This document shows, in pieces, positions 40,155-48,228 of a DNA stretch of 64,000 bases. The DNA is from Thalassovita gelatinovora (GTDB lineage: Bacteria > Pseudomonadota > Alphaproteobacteria > Rhodobacterales > Rhodobacteraceae), in the NCBI RefSeq assembly GCF_001458355.1, contig NZ_CYSA01000028.1:246800-310799 (forward strand), in the 5' to 3' direction. Each line of letters opens with the position of its first letter. The stretch's first letter is position 1. Made by a program: the position numbers and the translations under genes. The notes under the pieces are model-generated. The model saw only the letters and a program-made list of their open reading frames with translations, was not told where the DNA came from and made no database searches.

Positions 40155-41366
40155 ATGATGAGCAGTGCCACAGATTCACATGTGAAATCCCGCCGGGTGT
40201 TCTACATCCCCGGTTACGATCCGATTCATCCGCGCCGTTATCGCGAGCTTTATCGCAAGGAATCCGCCCGTCAGGCCGAAATTTCCGGCTACGAGATCGG
40301 GCTGAAACCGAAAACCACCAAGGGGCCTTATGGGTGGCATGTTTCCGCGCTGATCGAAGATCAGGCGATCGAGACCGATATCGAGGTGCTGTATTGGGCC
40401 GATATCGTGCGCGACAGCATGGAACAGGGGATCGCGGCGACCTATCTGCAGCTTGTCCGCACTGCTTGGGCCTATATCGGATCGGGGGCGCTGTGGCGGT
40501 TGATGCGGCTGCGCAAGGGGCCGGTGATTGCGGCGCTTTATCCAATCGTTTTCCTGTTGGGGCAGTTGGCGTTGGCGCTGGCACTGGCTTGGGGGATCGG
40601 GCGCGGTTTGGCGTTGATCCATCCGTGGGCGGCCTGGGCTGGGGTGGTGGTGGTGCCGTTCGTTCTGGGCTGGTTCCGCAAGCACGATAACAAGTTTTTC
40701 GCCTATTACCTGATGCATGATTATGCCTATTCGGCCCGGTCCAAGGGGGCCAATTCGCCCGAACTCGAGGCGCGGATGGCCGAATTCACCGACATTATCG
40801 CGGCGGCGCTGCAAACGGATGTCGATGAGGTTCTGGTGGTGGGGCATTCGTCAGGCGCACATCTGGCGGTGTCGCTGCTGTCGGATCTGATCCGGCAGGG
40901 GCGGATTCCCAGTGATGGTCCGGCGCTGAATTTCCTGTCGCTGGGGCAGGTGGTGCCGATGGTGTCGTTTCTGCCCAAGGCGCAGCGGCTGCGCGCCGAC
41001 CTGCGCTTTCTGTCGGAACGTGACGAGCTATTTTGGCTGGATGTGACAGCGCCGGGCGATGGCTGTGCCTTTGCGCTGTGCGATCCGGTTGGCGTGTCCG
41101 GCGTAGCGACGCAAAAGGCGCGCTGGCCGCTGGTGATTTCGGCGGCCTTTACCCAGACGCTGAGTCCGGAGCGCTGGAAAGAACTGCGCTGGCGGTTTTT
41201 TCGGCTGCATTTTCAATATCTTTGCGCCTTTGATCGGCCCGGTGATTACGATTATTTCCGTATCACCGCCGGACCGTTGACCCTGTCGCGCCGGTTTGCC
41301 GACCGGCAGCCGTCGCAATCGCGGATCACGGCGGCGGTAAACAAATTCACCTCGGTCGCGCCGTGA
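40155..41366 (+). CDS. Membrane-associated alpha/beta-hydrolase-like protein of unknown function
   Basis: A 403-aa protein. It opens with VFYIPGYDPIHPRRYRELYR, a hydrolase-like first strand and loop, has a hydrophobic hairpin of two helices (about 120-175), and then VLVVGHSSGAHLAVSLL (near 228-244), a GxSxG nucleophile elbow. Candidate acid and His residues follow but cannot be fixed by eye. Its stop overlaps the GTG start of the cytochrome P450 gene, so the two are translationally coupled and may act on the same hydrophobic substrate. No substrate can be named. Confidence 0.78.
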   Translation: MMSSATDSHVKSRRVFYIPGYDPIHPRRYRELYRKESARQAEISGYEIGLKPKTTKGPYGWHVSALIEDQAIETDIEVLYWADIVRDSMEQGIAATYLQLVRTAWAYIGSGALWRLMRLRKGPVIAALYPIVFLLGQLALALALAWGIGRGLALIHPWAAWAGVVVVPFVLGWFRKHDNKFFAYYLMHDYAYSARSKGANSPELEARMAEFTDIIAAALQTDVDEVLVVGHSSGAHLAVSLLSDLIRQGRIPSDGPALNFLSLGQVVPMVSFLPKAQRLRADLRFLSERDELFWLDVTAPGDGCAFALCDPVGVSGVATQKARWPLVISAAFTQTLSPERWKELRWRFFRLHFQYLCAFDRPGDYDYFRITAGPLTLSRRFADRQPSQSRITAAVNKFTSVAP

Positions 41367-42733
41367 CCGGCACGCTACCACCCAAACCCCCCGCGCGGCC
41401 TGACCGGGTGTCGCTGTGGCGATATCTGCAATTGTTCCGTCAGGATATCCTGTCGGCGCAACCACAGCGGCTGTACCGCGCCTGGATGGCGGAATTCCGC
41501 ACGCCTTTTTTCCGCTCCTTCATGTGTAACGATCCCGACCTGGTCGATCTGGTGCTGCGCCATCGGCCCGACGATTTTCCAAAATCGAACCGGGTCGGCG
41601 AAGGGTTGCGGCCCCTGTTAGGCAATTCGGTGTTCGTCACCAATGGGGAATTATGGAAGCGGCAAAGGCGGATCATCGACCCAGCTTTTGAAGGCGGGCG
41701 GATGCGTGATACCTTCCCGGCGATGTGGGATGCTGCGGTGGCGGCGGTCGAGAGGTTGGCTCCTCTGGCCACCGGCACCCCGGTCGAAATCGAGGCGCAG
41801 ACCAGCCACGCGGCAGCGGACGTGATTTTCCGCACCCTGTTTTCGATCCCGATCGAACATCAGGTGGCGGGGCAGGTGTTCCATGAATTCCGGGAGCATC
41901 AGCGCACACAACCGGTGCTGAATCTTGGTGCGTTCCTGCCCTTGCCGCGCTGGATGCCGCGGTTTCACCGGCGGCGTACCAAACAGACGGCAAAGGTGAT
42001 CCGGCAGTTGATCACCCAACTGACTGCGGAAAGGATGCAGGCGATCGAGATGGGCTGCGCGCCGGATGATCTGGCTACCAAGATCATGACCACCGCTGAT
42101 CCGGTGACCGGCGACCGCTTCGACACTGAAGAAATGGTTGATCAGGTCGCGATCTTTTTTCTGGCGGGGCATGAAACCAGCGCCTCTGCACTGGCTTGGG
42201 CGCTGTATCTGCTGGCAATGCATCCCGATTGGCAGGATCGGGTCGCCGCCGAGGCAACGCAAGAGATCGAGCCGGAAAAGGCTTATTTTTCGACCCTGTC
42301 CAAGCTGCGGGTCACCCGGGATGTGTTCCGCGAGGCGCTGCGGCTTTATCCGCCGGTGCCGATGATGGTGCGACAGGCGGCATGCCCAGAACATTTCCGC
42401 GATCGTGATGTGCCAAAAGGCAGTCAGATCGTGCTAAGCCCGTGGCACCTTCACCGGCAGGAACGGTTGTGGGACCGGCCGGATGAATTCGACCCGGCGC
42501 GCTTTGCCACTGAAAACGGTAAGGCCTGCCTGCGCAGCGCCTATATCCCGTTTTCCGCCGGCCAAAGGGTTTGCCCCGGGGCCGGGTTTGCGATGGCCGA
42601 AGGGCCGATCATTCTGGCGATGCTGTTGCGCGCGTATCGGTTTGAATTGGTGCCAGACCGGCCAGCCATGCCGGTGGCGCACCTGACTGTACGGGGCAAG
42701 GATGGGATTTGGCTTAAACTGACACCACGCTAG
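41363..42733 (+). CDS. Cytochrome P450
   Basis: A 456-aa haem monooxygenase. The I-helix has LAGHETSASAL (oxygen-activating Thr near residue 272), the K-helix has EALRLYPP, and the haem loop FSAGQRVCPGAGFA places the proximal ligand at Cys404. It is soluble, with no N-terminal anchor. It starts at GTG within the stop of the hydrolase-like gene (GTGA overlap). Redox partners are not adjacent. The overall wording is nearer to fatty-acid/CYP4- or CYP102-like families than to camphor-type P450s, but substrate is unknown. Confidence 0.94.
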   Translation: MTGTLPPKPPARPDRVSLWRYLQLFRQDILSAQPQRLYRAWMAEFRTPFFRSFMCNDPDLVDLVLRHRPDDFPKSNRVGEGLRPLLGNSVFVTNGELWKRQRRIIDPAFEGGRMRDTFPAMWDAAVAAVERLAPLATGTPVEIEAQTSHAAADVIFRTLFSIPIEHQVAGQVFHEFREHQRTQPVLNLGAFLPLPRWMPRFHRRRTKQTAKVIRQLITQLTAERMQAIEMGCAPDDLATKIMTTADPVTGDRFDTEEMVDQVAIFFLAGHETSASALAWALYLLAMHPDWQDRVAAEATQEIEPEKAYFSTLSKLRVTRDVFREALRLYPPVPMMVRQAACPEHFRDRDVPKGSQIVLSPWHLHRQERLWDRPDEFDPARFATENGKACLRSAYIPFSAGQRVCPGAGFAMAEGPIILAMLLRAYRFELVPDRPAMPVAHLTVRGKDGIWLKLTPR

Positions 42734-42741
42734 GATGTCAG

Positions 42742-42966
42742 TCAGTCAGTCTGTCTGTCGCGGTAGTGGCGCAGCACATATAGCCGAATTTCCGAGGCCA
42801 ACCCGCTGTCGAGATCGCGCACGGCATCGATTTCGGCGGCTAGGGCATTGATCGGCTTGTCCTGTTCTGCGGCGATGTCGCGGAAAGCTTGCCAGAATTC
42901 ATCTTCGAGCGACACGCTGGTGCGATGGCCGCGCAGGGTCAGCGACCGCTTGACCGGGGCGCTCAT
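42742..42966 (-). CDS. Ribbon-helix-helix domain small protein
   Basis: A 74-aa protein with KRSLTLRGHRTSVSLEDEFW, a strand-helix start typical of the RHH_4 family found across alphaproteobacteria, followed by two helices. Probably a DNA-binding or protein-binding dimer. Its ATG overlaps the stop of the upstream DUF4169 gene (ATGA), so the two form one unit. No toxin partner is visible. Confidence 0.83.
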   Translation of the reverse strand: MSAPVKRSLTLRGHRTSVSLEDEFWQAFRDIAAEQDKPINALAAEIDAVRDLDSGLASEIRLYVLRHYRDRQTD

Positions 42967-43136
42967 TCGCGTTTTTTTCCATCTAGGTCGCGGGCGGCTT
43001 TTTCGACCCGCACCGTGTCGAGCGATTTTTCGGCCTTGGACCGGCCGAATTTTACCGCGTTTTCATCGGCGCGGGTCCTTTTGTCGGCCCGAGCCTTCTG
43101 TTTGCGGAACTGATTGAGGTTGACCGGTTTTCTCAT
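42963..43136 (-). CDS. DUF4169 small basic protein
   Basis: A 57-aa protein that is very rich in Lys and Arg: MRKPVNLNQFRKQKARADK, continuing with FGRSKAEKSLD. This is the DUF4169 pattern seen next to RHH_4 proteins in Rhodobacterales. Function unknown. It follows the fumC gene on the same strand, beyond a terminator. Confidence 0.82.
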   Translation of the reverse strand: MRKPVNLNQFRKQKARADKRTRADENAVKFGRSKAEKSLDTVRVEKAARDLDGKKRE

Positions 43137-43164
43137 GGCCAGACTATGAAACGGGTGGGGGCAA

Positions 43165-43195
43165 AAGAAAAGGGCGGCCGCGATGGACCGCCCTT
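43165..43195 (-). terminator. Terminator of fumC
   Basis: An 8-bp stem (AAGGGCGG / CCGCCCTT) with a 10-nt loop is followed on the minus strand by TTCTTTTG, 23 bp after the fumC stop. Confidence 0.85.
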
Positions 43196-43217
43196 GATTG
43201 TCAATGTACCCGCGCAA

Positions 43218-44612
43218 TCAGTCCTTGGGACCGATCATGTCTTCGGGACGCACGATCCGGTCGAAGGTTTCCGCATCGACAAAGCCGAGCGCGATTGCTT
43301 CTTCTTTCAAAGTGGTGCCGTTTTTATGCGCAGTCTTGGCCACCTTGGTGGCGTTGTCATAGCCGATCGTCGGGGCCAACGCCGTTACCAGCATCAACGA
43401 TTCCTTCATCAGCTTTTCGATCCGCGCTTCGTTCGCCTTGGTGCCCACCACCATATTGTCGGTGAAGGCCGAAGCCGAGTCGCCCAGAAGCTGCATCGAT
43501 TGTAGAACGTTATAGGACATCATCGGGTTATAGACGTTCAATTCGAAATGGCCCTGGCTTCCAGCAATGCCGACGGCGGTATCGTTGCCCATGACATGGG
43601 CGCAGACCATGGTCAGCGCTTCGGCCTGGGTCGGGTTGACCTTGCCGGGCATGATCGACGACCCGGGTTCGTTTTCCGGCAGGATCAGTTCGCCCAGACC
43701 CGACCGCGGGCCAGACCCCAGCAGGCGCATGTCATTGGCGATCTTGAACAGCGACGCAGCAACGGTTTTCAACGCGCCAGAGAACATCACCATCGCGTCA
43801 TGCGCGGCCAAGGCTTCGAACTTGTTGGGCGCGGTGACGAAGGGCAGGCCGGTGATTTCGGCCATGTTCGCCGCAACCATTTCCGCCCAACCTTTTTTTG
43901 TGTTCAGACCGGTGCCCACGGCGGTACCGCCCTGCGCCAGTTCGTAAATTGCCGGCAGGCACATTTCGACGCGCTTGATGCCCATGCGGACCTGATGCGC
44001 ATAGCCGCCGAATTCCTGTCCCAAGGTCAGCGGGGTCGCGTCCTGGGTATGGGTGCGGCCGATCTTGATGATGTCCTTGAAGTCTTCAGACTTGGCTTCC
44101 AGCGCGGCGGCCAGTTTGGTCAGACCAGGCAGCAGCACGTCGCGCGCCTGCATGGCGATGCCGACATGCATCGCGGTGGGGAAAGTATCGTTCGATGATT
44201 GCCCCATGTTGCAGTGGTCGTTGGGATGGACCGGTTTTTTTGAACCCATTTCGCCGCCGAGCATTTCAATGGCGCGGTTGGAAATCACTTCGTTGGCGTT
44301 CATGTTCGACTGGGTGCCAGACCCGGTCTGCCAGACCACCAGCGGGAAATTGTCGTCGAATTTGCCGTCGATCACTTCGCTGGCGGCAGCGATGATGGTA
44401 TCGGCGATTTCGGCGTCCAGCGTGCCAAGTTCTTTATTGGCCTGCGCGCAGGCTTTCTTGACCACGCCAAGCGCGCGGATGATCGGCACCGGTTGGCGTT
44501 CCCAGCCGATCGGGAAATTCATGATAGATCGTTGGGTCTGGGCGCCCCAATATTTGTCTGAGGGGACCTCGAGCGGGCCAAAGCTGTCGGTTTCTGTGCG
44601 GGTTTGAGCCAT
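43218..44612 (-). CDS. fumC: Fumarate hydratase class II
   Basis: A 464-aa TCA-cycle enzyme interconverting fumarate and malate without an Fe-S cluster. Signature [15 protein letters not shown] (near residue 315) carries the catalytic loop, [10 protein letters not shown] (near 140) and [16 protein letters not shown] (near 185) form the active site. [12 protein letters not shown] at the N-terminus is family-typical. Monocistronic with its own terminator. Confidence 0.98.
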   Translation of the reverse strand: MAQTRTETDSFGPLEVPSDKYWGAQTQRSIMNFPIGWERQPVPIIRALGVVKKACAQANKELGTLDAEIADTIIAAASEVIDGKFDDNFPLVVWQTGSGTQSNMNANEVISNRAIEMLGGEMGSKKPVHPNDHCNMGQSSNDTFPTAMHVGIAMQARDVLLPGLTKLAAALEAKSEDFKDIIKIGRTHTQDATPLTLGQEFGGYAHQVRMGIKRVEMCLPAIYELAQGGTAVGTGLNTKKGWAEMVAANMAEITGLPFVTAPNKFEALAAHDAMVMFSGALKTVAASLFKIANDMRLLGSGPRSGLGELILPENEPGSSIMPGKVNPTQAEALTMVCAHVMGNDTAVGIAGSQGHFELNVYNPMMSYNVLQSMQLLGDSASAFTDNMVVGTKANEARIEKLMKESLMLVTALAPTIGYDNATKVAKTAHKNGTTLKEEAIALGFVDAETFDRIVRPEDMIGPKD

Positions 44613-44726
44613 CGTGTCCTCCGGTATATCAAGTCAGGATTGTCATAACGCATGAAGCGCAAACTGCAATACTGTATGCTATTGGATACCGCTAACAGAG
44701 GCACATAATCGTGGGACCGATCACAG

Positions 44727-44757
44727 ATAAAAGCGGGGCAGGCCCATGCCCGCCCCG
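44727..44757 (-). terminator. Probable terminator of the PmtA-like gene
   Basis: A G+C-rich stem (CGGGGCGGG / CCTGCCCCG, one mismatch) is followed on the minus strand by CTTTTAT, 13 bp after the stop at 44770. Confidence 0.6.
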
Positions 44758-44769
44758 AAGGTGCGGAGT

Positions 44770-45327
44770 TTAATGGCTGGCCCGGTAGAAGCTAAAGACC
44801 CGCGCAGGCGGCAGGTTGGCCCAGACGGTGGCACGCTTGTCGGCGCGCAGGCCCAGTTCGGCCTGCATGTCGGGCGAAATCGGTGCGTTGGCACTATAGG
44901 TGATCTGGGTGAAAAAGCCGTCCCGCGCCATCACCCGGAAGGCGCGACCGACGACGTCACGCTGAATTTGCGGCCGGGCCAGAACCGGCACGCCGGAAAT
45001 CACCGCGCCGATATCGCGCAGTCCGATCCGTTCGATATCCTGCGCCGGACGGTTCAACACCGTCACGCCGGGAAATTTTTCCCGCAGCGTTTCGCAAAAA
45101 CGCGGGTTCATTTCCATCAGGGTCAGCCGTTCCGGCGCGACGCCACGGTCGAGGATCGCACGCGTGAAGCTGCCGGTGCCCGGGCCGATTTCGACAATCG
45201 GGCCTTGCACCTGTTCCACCCCTTCGGTCATCCGGCGCGCCACGGCAGCCGACGACGGCGCAATCGCCACGACCTCGGTCGGGCGGCGTATCATTTCACC
45301 AAGAAATACCGCGAAATCGCTTGCCAT
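44770..45327 (-). CDS. PmtA-like SAM-dependent phospholipid N-methyltransferase
   Basis: A 185-aa class I methyltransferase. The SAM-binding motif I is GPIVEIGPGTGSFTRAIL (near residues 42-59), with an acidic strand end in LTLMEMNPRF. The helical N-terminus (FLGEMIRRPTEVVAIAPSS) resembles bacterial PmtA enzymes, which methylate phosphatidylethanolamine at the membrane surface. An rRNA-methyltransferase-like (KsgA) alternative is less likely because of length and N-terminus. It ends with RVFSFYR, also seen in PmtA relatives. A 19-bp palindrome lies 78 bp upstream. Confidence 0.78.
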   Translation of the reverse strand: MASDFAVFLGEMIRRPTEVVAIAPSSAAVARRMTEGVEQVQGPIVEIGPGTGSFTRAILDRGVAPERLTLMEMNPRFCETLREKFPGVTVLNRPAQDIERIGLRDIGAVISGVPVLARPQIQRDVVGRAFRVMARDGFFTQITYSANAPISPDMQAELGLRADKRATVWANLPPARVFSFYRASH

Positions 45328-45404
45328 GCTGGTTGCCTTCCATCTGCAATATAATGCGCAGAAAGTGGCAAGGCGATGTAACCGTTTGACTACGAATTTA
45401 GCCT

Positions 45405-45423
45405 GTCATGAAAATTTCATGAC
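45405..45423. promoter_or_regulatory. Perfect 19-bp palindrome upstream of the PmtA-like gene
   Basis: GTCATGAAA-A-TTTCATGAC is a perfect inverted repeat around a single central base, between the SspB-like gene stop (45433) and the PmtA-like start (45327). Such symmetry suits a dimeric repressor. It could also serve as an mRNA-end hairpin for the SspB-like gene, but there is no T-run. Confidence 0.5.
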
Positions 45424-45432
45424 TGTGCAGGG

Positions 45433-45894
45433 CTATTTGCGAAAGCTATCCAAGCTGACGACTTCTGCATCATGTGGATTGTGGTCGTCTTCGGGGGTGT
45501 CGTCTTCTGGCGGTGTTGGATCTTCGCCGTCTTCGTGATCTTCGGCGCTTTCAAACCGTAAGCCGAATTCAACCGACGGATCGACAAAGGTCTTGATCGC
45601 GTCATAGGGCACGTACAGCGGCTCCGGCTGATCGCCGAAATTCAGCGTGACATGGAAACCGTCGTCTTCGACCAACAGGTTGTCATACCAATGCTGCATC
45701 ACCACCGTCATTTCTTCGGGGTAGCGTTCACGCAGCCAGTCAGCCAGCTGTGCCGCCGGGTGGGTGGTGTCGAAGGTGATAAAGAAATGATGCGCCCCGG
45801 GAAGACCGTGATCCGAGACATCCTGCAGAACCTCTTGAATCAGGCCCCGCATGGCCCGATGCATCAGGTTGCCATAATCAATGCTGCGCGACAT
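45433..45894 (-). CDS. sspB: SspB-like ClpXP adaptor (alphaproteobacterial type)
   Basis: A 153-aa protein. The N-terminal globular part (SIDYGNLMHRAMRGLIQEVL, GAHHFFITFDTTHP, YNDLL-like strand, VPYDAIKTFVDPSVEFGL) matches the SspB fold that binds ssrA tags. An acidic Pro/Asp-rich linker (about 115-140) and a short C-terminal tail (EVVSLDSFRK) follow; the tail is where SspB docks on ClpX. It lies less than 1 kb from the tmRNA gene that encodes its ligand tag, though not in one operon. Confidence 0.88.
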   Translation of the reverse strand: MSRSIDYGNLMHRAMRGLIQEVLQDVSDHGLPGAHHFFITFDTTHPAAQLADWLRERYPEEMTVVMQHWYDNLLVEDDGFHVTLNFGDQPEPLYVPYDAIKTFVDPSVEFGLRFESAEDHEDGEDPTPPEDDTPEDDHNPHDAEVVSLDSFRK

Positions 45895-46227
45895 GCTTTC
45901 ACCCTTTCAAGTCTTGCACTGAGCATAAGCGATTCAAGACAAAACAAAAGAGAGCAGCGGAAAAAATTCTGTGGTTTGACGGAACCGGTCAGCGCGCTGG
46001 TCAGTGTACTGGCCAATTGCATCGCTTCGGGTGCCGGACGAAGCATGCAAAAGGACAGGGCAGAGAGGAATTGCCGTTCACCCAGCAATCACGGTTTCCG
46101 GCCACTTCGCGGTGCGTCAGGGCAATCTGTGCCGCCGAGCCGACAAAAGACAGCAGGCAGATCCGGCCGATTATCAGGACCAGGTTGACCAGCGAACCGA
46201 CCGGTTCAGCGTCCAAGGCGGTATCCG
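45895..46227. other. Intergenic region upstream of the SspB-like gene
   Basis: A 333-bp gap between two minus-strand genes. GAAAGGG lies just upstream of the SspB-like ATG. Open frames on the plus strand here have no recognisable content. No other element seen. Confidence 0.4.
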
Positions 46228-46653
46228 TCAGGCGATTTCCATCCCCGACATACCCATCGCAATGGTGTTTTCCGGCAATGTTCCCATCTGTTCGAAGAAG
46301 CTGATATAGTCGACGTTATTATAGGCTTCGACGATCTTGCCGTCGCGGAAACGGCAAAACACCATCAAGGTAATATGGATCGGCGTGCGCATGTCGCGTT
46401 TTTCCGCCTCGACTGACAGAAAACCGGCGGCCCAATTTCCCTGCTCTATGATTTTGTTCATCGTCACTTTGGGCGTGGTGATCAATTCCAGCACCGTGGC
46501 GACAAGGACTTTGAATTCATCCGGTCCTAGTCCCATATCCGGCAAAATGCCATCGGCATGAGCGTCGGGAATAAAAAGGTCATCAATCGCATTGAGGTCG
46601 CCATGTTCCCAGACGCGGCTGAAGAATGCTTCCAAAATTTCTGAATTCGTCAT
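46228..46653 (-). CDS. SnoaL/NTF2-like fold protein
   Basis: A 141-aa cone-shaped alpha+beta protein of the SnoaL/ester-cyclase-like group: ILEAFFSRVWEHGDLNAIDDLFIPDAHADG at the N-terminus, then ITLMVFCRFRDGKIVEAYNNVDYISFFEQMG at the C-terminus, the usual ligand-pocket frame. Could be a small isomerase, hydrolase or binding protein. No pathway genes are adjacent, so the role is unknown. It lies downstream of ssrA on the same strand. Confidence 0.8.
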   Translation of the reverse strand: MTNSEILEAFFSRVWEHGDLNAIDDLFIPDAHADGILPDMGLGPDEFKVLVATVLELITTPKVTMNKIIEQGNWAAGFLSVEAEKRDMRTPIHITLMVFCRFRDGKIVEAYNNVDYISFFEQMGTLPENTIAMGMSGMEIA

Positions 46654-46699
46654 CGGACCCTCCTGTCCAAATCCTCGATAAAGGGACAGGGTAACGGCA

Positions 46700-47056
46700 A
46701 GACATTACCGAAGGCTGAAGAGCGATGAAGCTGTCGAGTGGGGAAAGTGCAGGTTTCTGTTGCCAGGTACCTGCGAACCCCGCCTTACGCGGCTAGGCGC
46801 AAGGGCTTAAGTTTCGATAACTCGAACTGCTTACGCAGCCAGAGCCATCGGAGCACGATTGTTATTGGCAATTGTACTATATGAACCGATAACGGTGGTA
46901 TCTCACCGGAACAAAGCAAACCCCTTTAGACGTTCGTCGATCCTATTTCGGCCCCATGATCCCCCAATAAGGGATATTTGGTGGAGCCGCCGGGTACCGC
47001 CCCCGGGTCCGATCCGCTTATTACGAGCGCGTTTATGTCCATAGTCCCCGAAGAGA
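46700..47056 (-). ncRNA. ssrA: tmRNA (ssrA), circularly permuted two-piece form
   Basis: On the minus strand the acceptor piece comes first, ending in CGGCGGCTCCACCA at 46979. A short spacer follows, then the coding piece begins GGGGCCGAAATAGG at 46955. GGGGCCG pairs with CGGCTCC next to the CCA to give the 7-bp acceptor stem, as in alphaproteobacterial permuted tmRNA. The resume frame at 46869-46831 encodes the degradation tag ANNNRAPMALAA followed by TAA. The RNA rescues stalled ribosomes and tags the peptide for ClpXP, helped by SspB. The outer ends (about 46700 and 47056) are estimates; the 5' one rests on the promoter at 47064-47092. Confidence 0.92.
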
Positions 47057-47063
47057 CATCTCA

Positions 47064-47092
47064 TATATAGGCGCGATGCGTGGCGGTGAAAA
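47064..47092 (-). promoter_or_regulatory. Probable promoter of ssrA
   Basis: Minus-strand TTTTCA (47092-47087) and TATATA (47069-47064) are spaced by 17 bp, a good vegetative-sigma arrangement. It would start transcription near 47056, just ahead of the tmRNA acceptor piece. Confidence 0.6.
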
Positions 47093-47261
47093 GGGGGCAG
47101 CGGAAAGGCGTGCGGATTTCGTGCTATTTGTTGCGACGATTGCAGCCTTAGCAAGACCCGCCAGTATCGCCGGCTGAACGAAGCAGTCGAGGTTTTAGGG
47201 CATTACCTGTTGGAAAAAGCAGCTTCGATTGACCATTCCAAGAGGATTTAGTCGATCAGGG

Positions 47262-47996
47262 TCAATCACTTTTTTTGTTCCGAGCGACAATCACCTGTCG
47301 GCCCAGTCGCAAAGTGTAACGTTCCAGTTCGCTCAGCGCATTCGTGACAGAATCGCTGTCCCGTCGCACCAGCGCATCAAAGATTTCGCCGTGGAGTTGT
47401 TGGATGTTTTCCCGTGATCGCGCCGTAAAGGTGATCATGTTCATCAACGGCAGCATGCCTTCGACGACACCGGCCAGTTGATAGGACAGTGCCGGGTTGC
47501 CGGCCCCATCCACCAGCGCCCGGTGAAATGCCACGTCCGAGCTGCAAAAATCTTCGTCGGTCAGATCGGGTTGCGCCTGTCGATCCAGTTCGATGCGCAT
47601 GCGTTCCAGATGCGCCGCGTCGCGCCGCGCCGTGGCCAGCGGCACACAGGCACGTTCCATCGCGAATCGGGCTTCGCAGGCGACATCGAAGCTGACCTCA
47701 TTCATCGATAACAACAGGGTGGAGGTGGTGATCATCTGCCCATAGGCATCTTCGAACCGCAATCGATTTACGAATGCTCCGCCGGACGCCCCCCGTTGGG
47801 TGCGGATCAGGGATTGCGCGGCCAATCGTTTCAGCGCCTCGCGTACGGTAGGGCGCGACACCTTGAATTGGTTGGCCAGTTCGGCTTCGGAGGGAAGCCT
47901 TTCATCGACGATCAACCGTCCCGAAATGATGGCGTCGCGGATTTCACCGGCAATTCGAGCAGAGAGGTCGGCGGGGATGGTCGAGGATTTTTTCAT
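47262..47996 (-). CDS. GntR/FadR-type transcriptional regulator
   Basis: A 244-aa regulator. The winged helix (about 10-78; LPSEAELANQFKVSRPTVREALKRLAAQSLIRTQRGASGG) is followed by an all-helical FadR-C/FCD ligand domain with the metal-binding pattern Asp, His and His around DVAFHRAL and LHGEIFDAL. It is divergent from acuI. Two perfect copies of a TGTCAGACA-centred site lie over its start codon and just upstream, so it very probably represses itself and may control acuI. A similar GntR gene is linked to the DMSP demethylation genes in Ruegeria, as I recall. Confidence 0.9.
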   Translation of the reverse strand: MKKSSTIPADLSARIAGEIRDAIISGRLIVDERLPSEAELANQFKVSRPTVREALKRLAAQSLIRTQRGASGGAFVNRLRFEDAYGQMITTSTLLLSMNEVSFDVACEARFAMERACVPLATARRDAAHLERMRIELDRQAQPDLTDEDFCSSDVAFHRALVDGAGNPALSYQLAGVVEGMLPLMNMITFTARSRENIQQLHGEIFDALVRRDSDSVTNALSELERYTLRLGRQVIVARNKKSD

Positions 47997-48045
47997 TTGT
48001 CAGACATTTGGCCTTGCGGGGGCGCGGATCATTTGTCAGACATTT
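47994..48045. promoter_or_regulatory. Two GntR-type operators
   Basis: CATTTGTCAGACATTT occurs perfectly at 47994-48009 and 48030-48045, 36 bp apart in the same orientation. Each contains the 9-bp palindrome TGTC-A-GACA and fits the GT(N)AC-type consensus of FadR/GntR regulators. The first copy overlaps the regulator's ATG (47996-47994). Confidence 0.8.
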
Positions 48046-48228
48046 AACCGGACCGGTGGCAAGCTGGCAAGTCAGCAAGTGGAATTGGTGTTGGATGCCA
48101 GCGCGAAGCCTGTGTCGCCGGATTGTATCGAGAACGGTTGGATCAAGGTCCGGTCGATGGATTTGGGGCTCACACCCCTTGGAGTTATACTGCGGCGTAG
48201 CCCGCCAGCTTAATCGAAGGAAAACATC

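Noticed and set aside
41363..42733. A specialised-metabolite gene cluster around the cytochrome P450
   Set aside because: No polyketide, peptide-synthetase or terpene genes nearby; neighbours are housekeeping genes such as ccdA and fumC.
42742..43136. Toxin-antitoxin pair suggested by a ribbon-helix-helix protein next to a tiny gene
   Set aside because: The neighbour is a 57-aa Lys/Arg-rich DUF4169 protein with no toxin motif, and the pair matches conserved core genes of Rhodobacterales.
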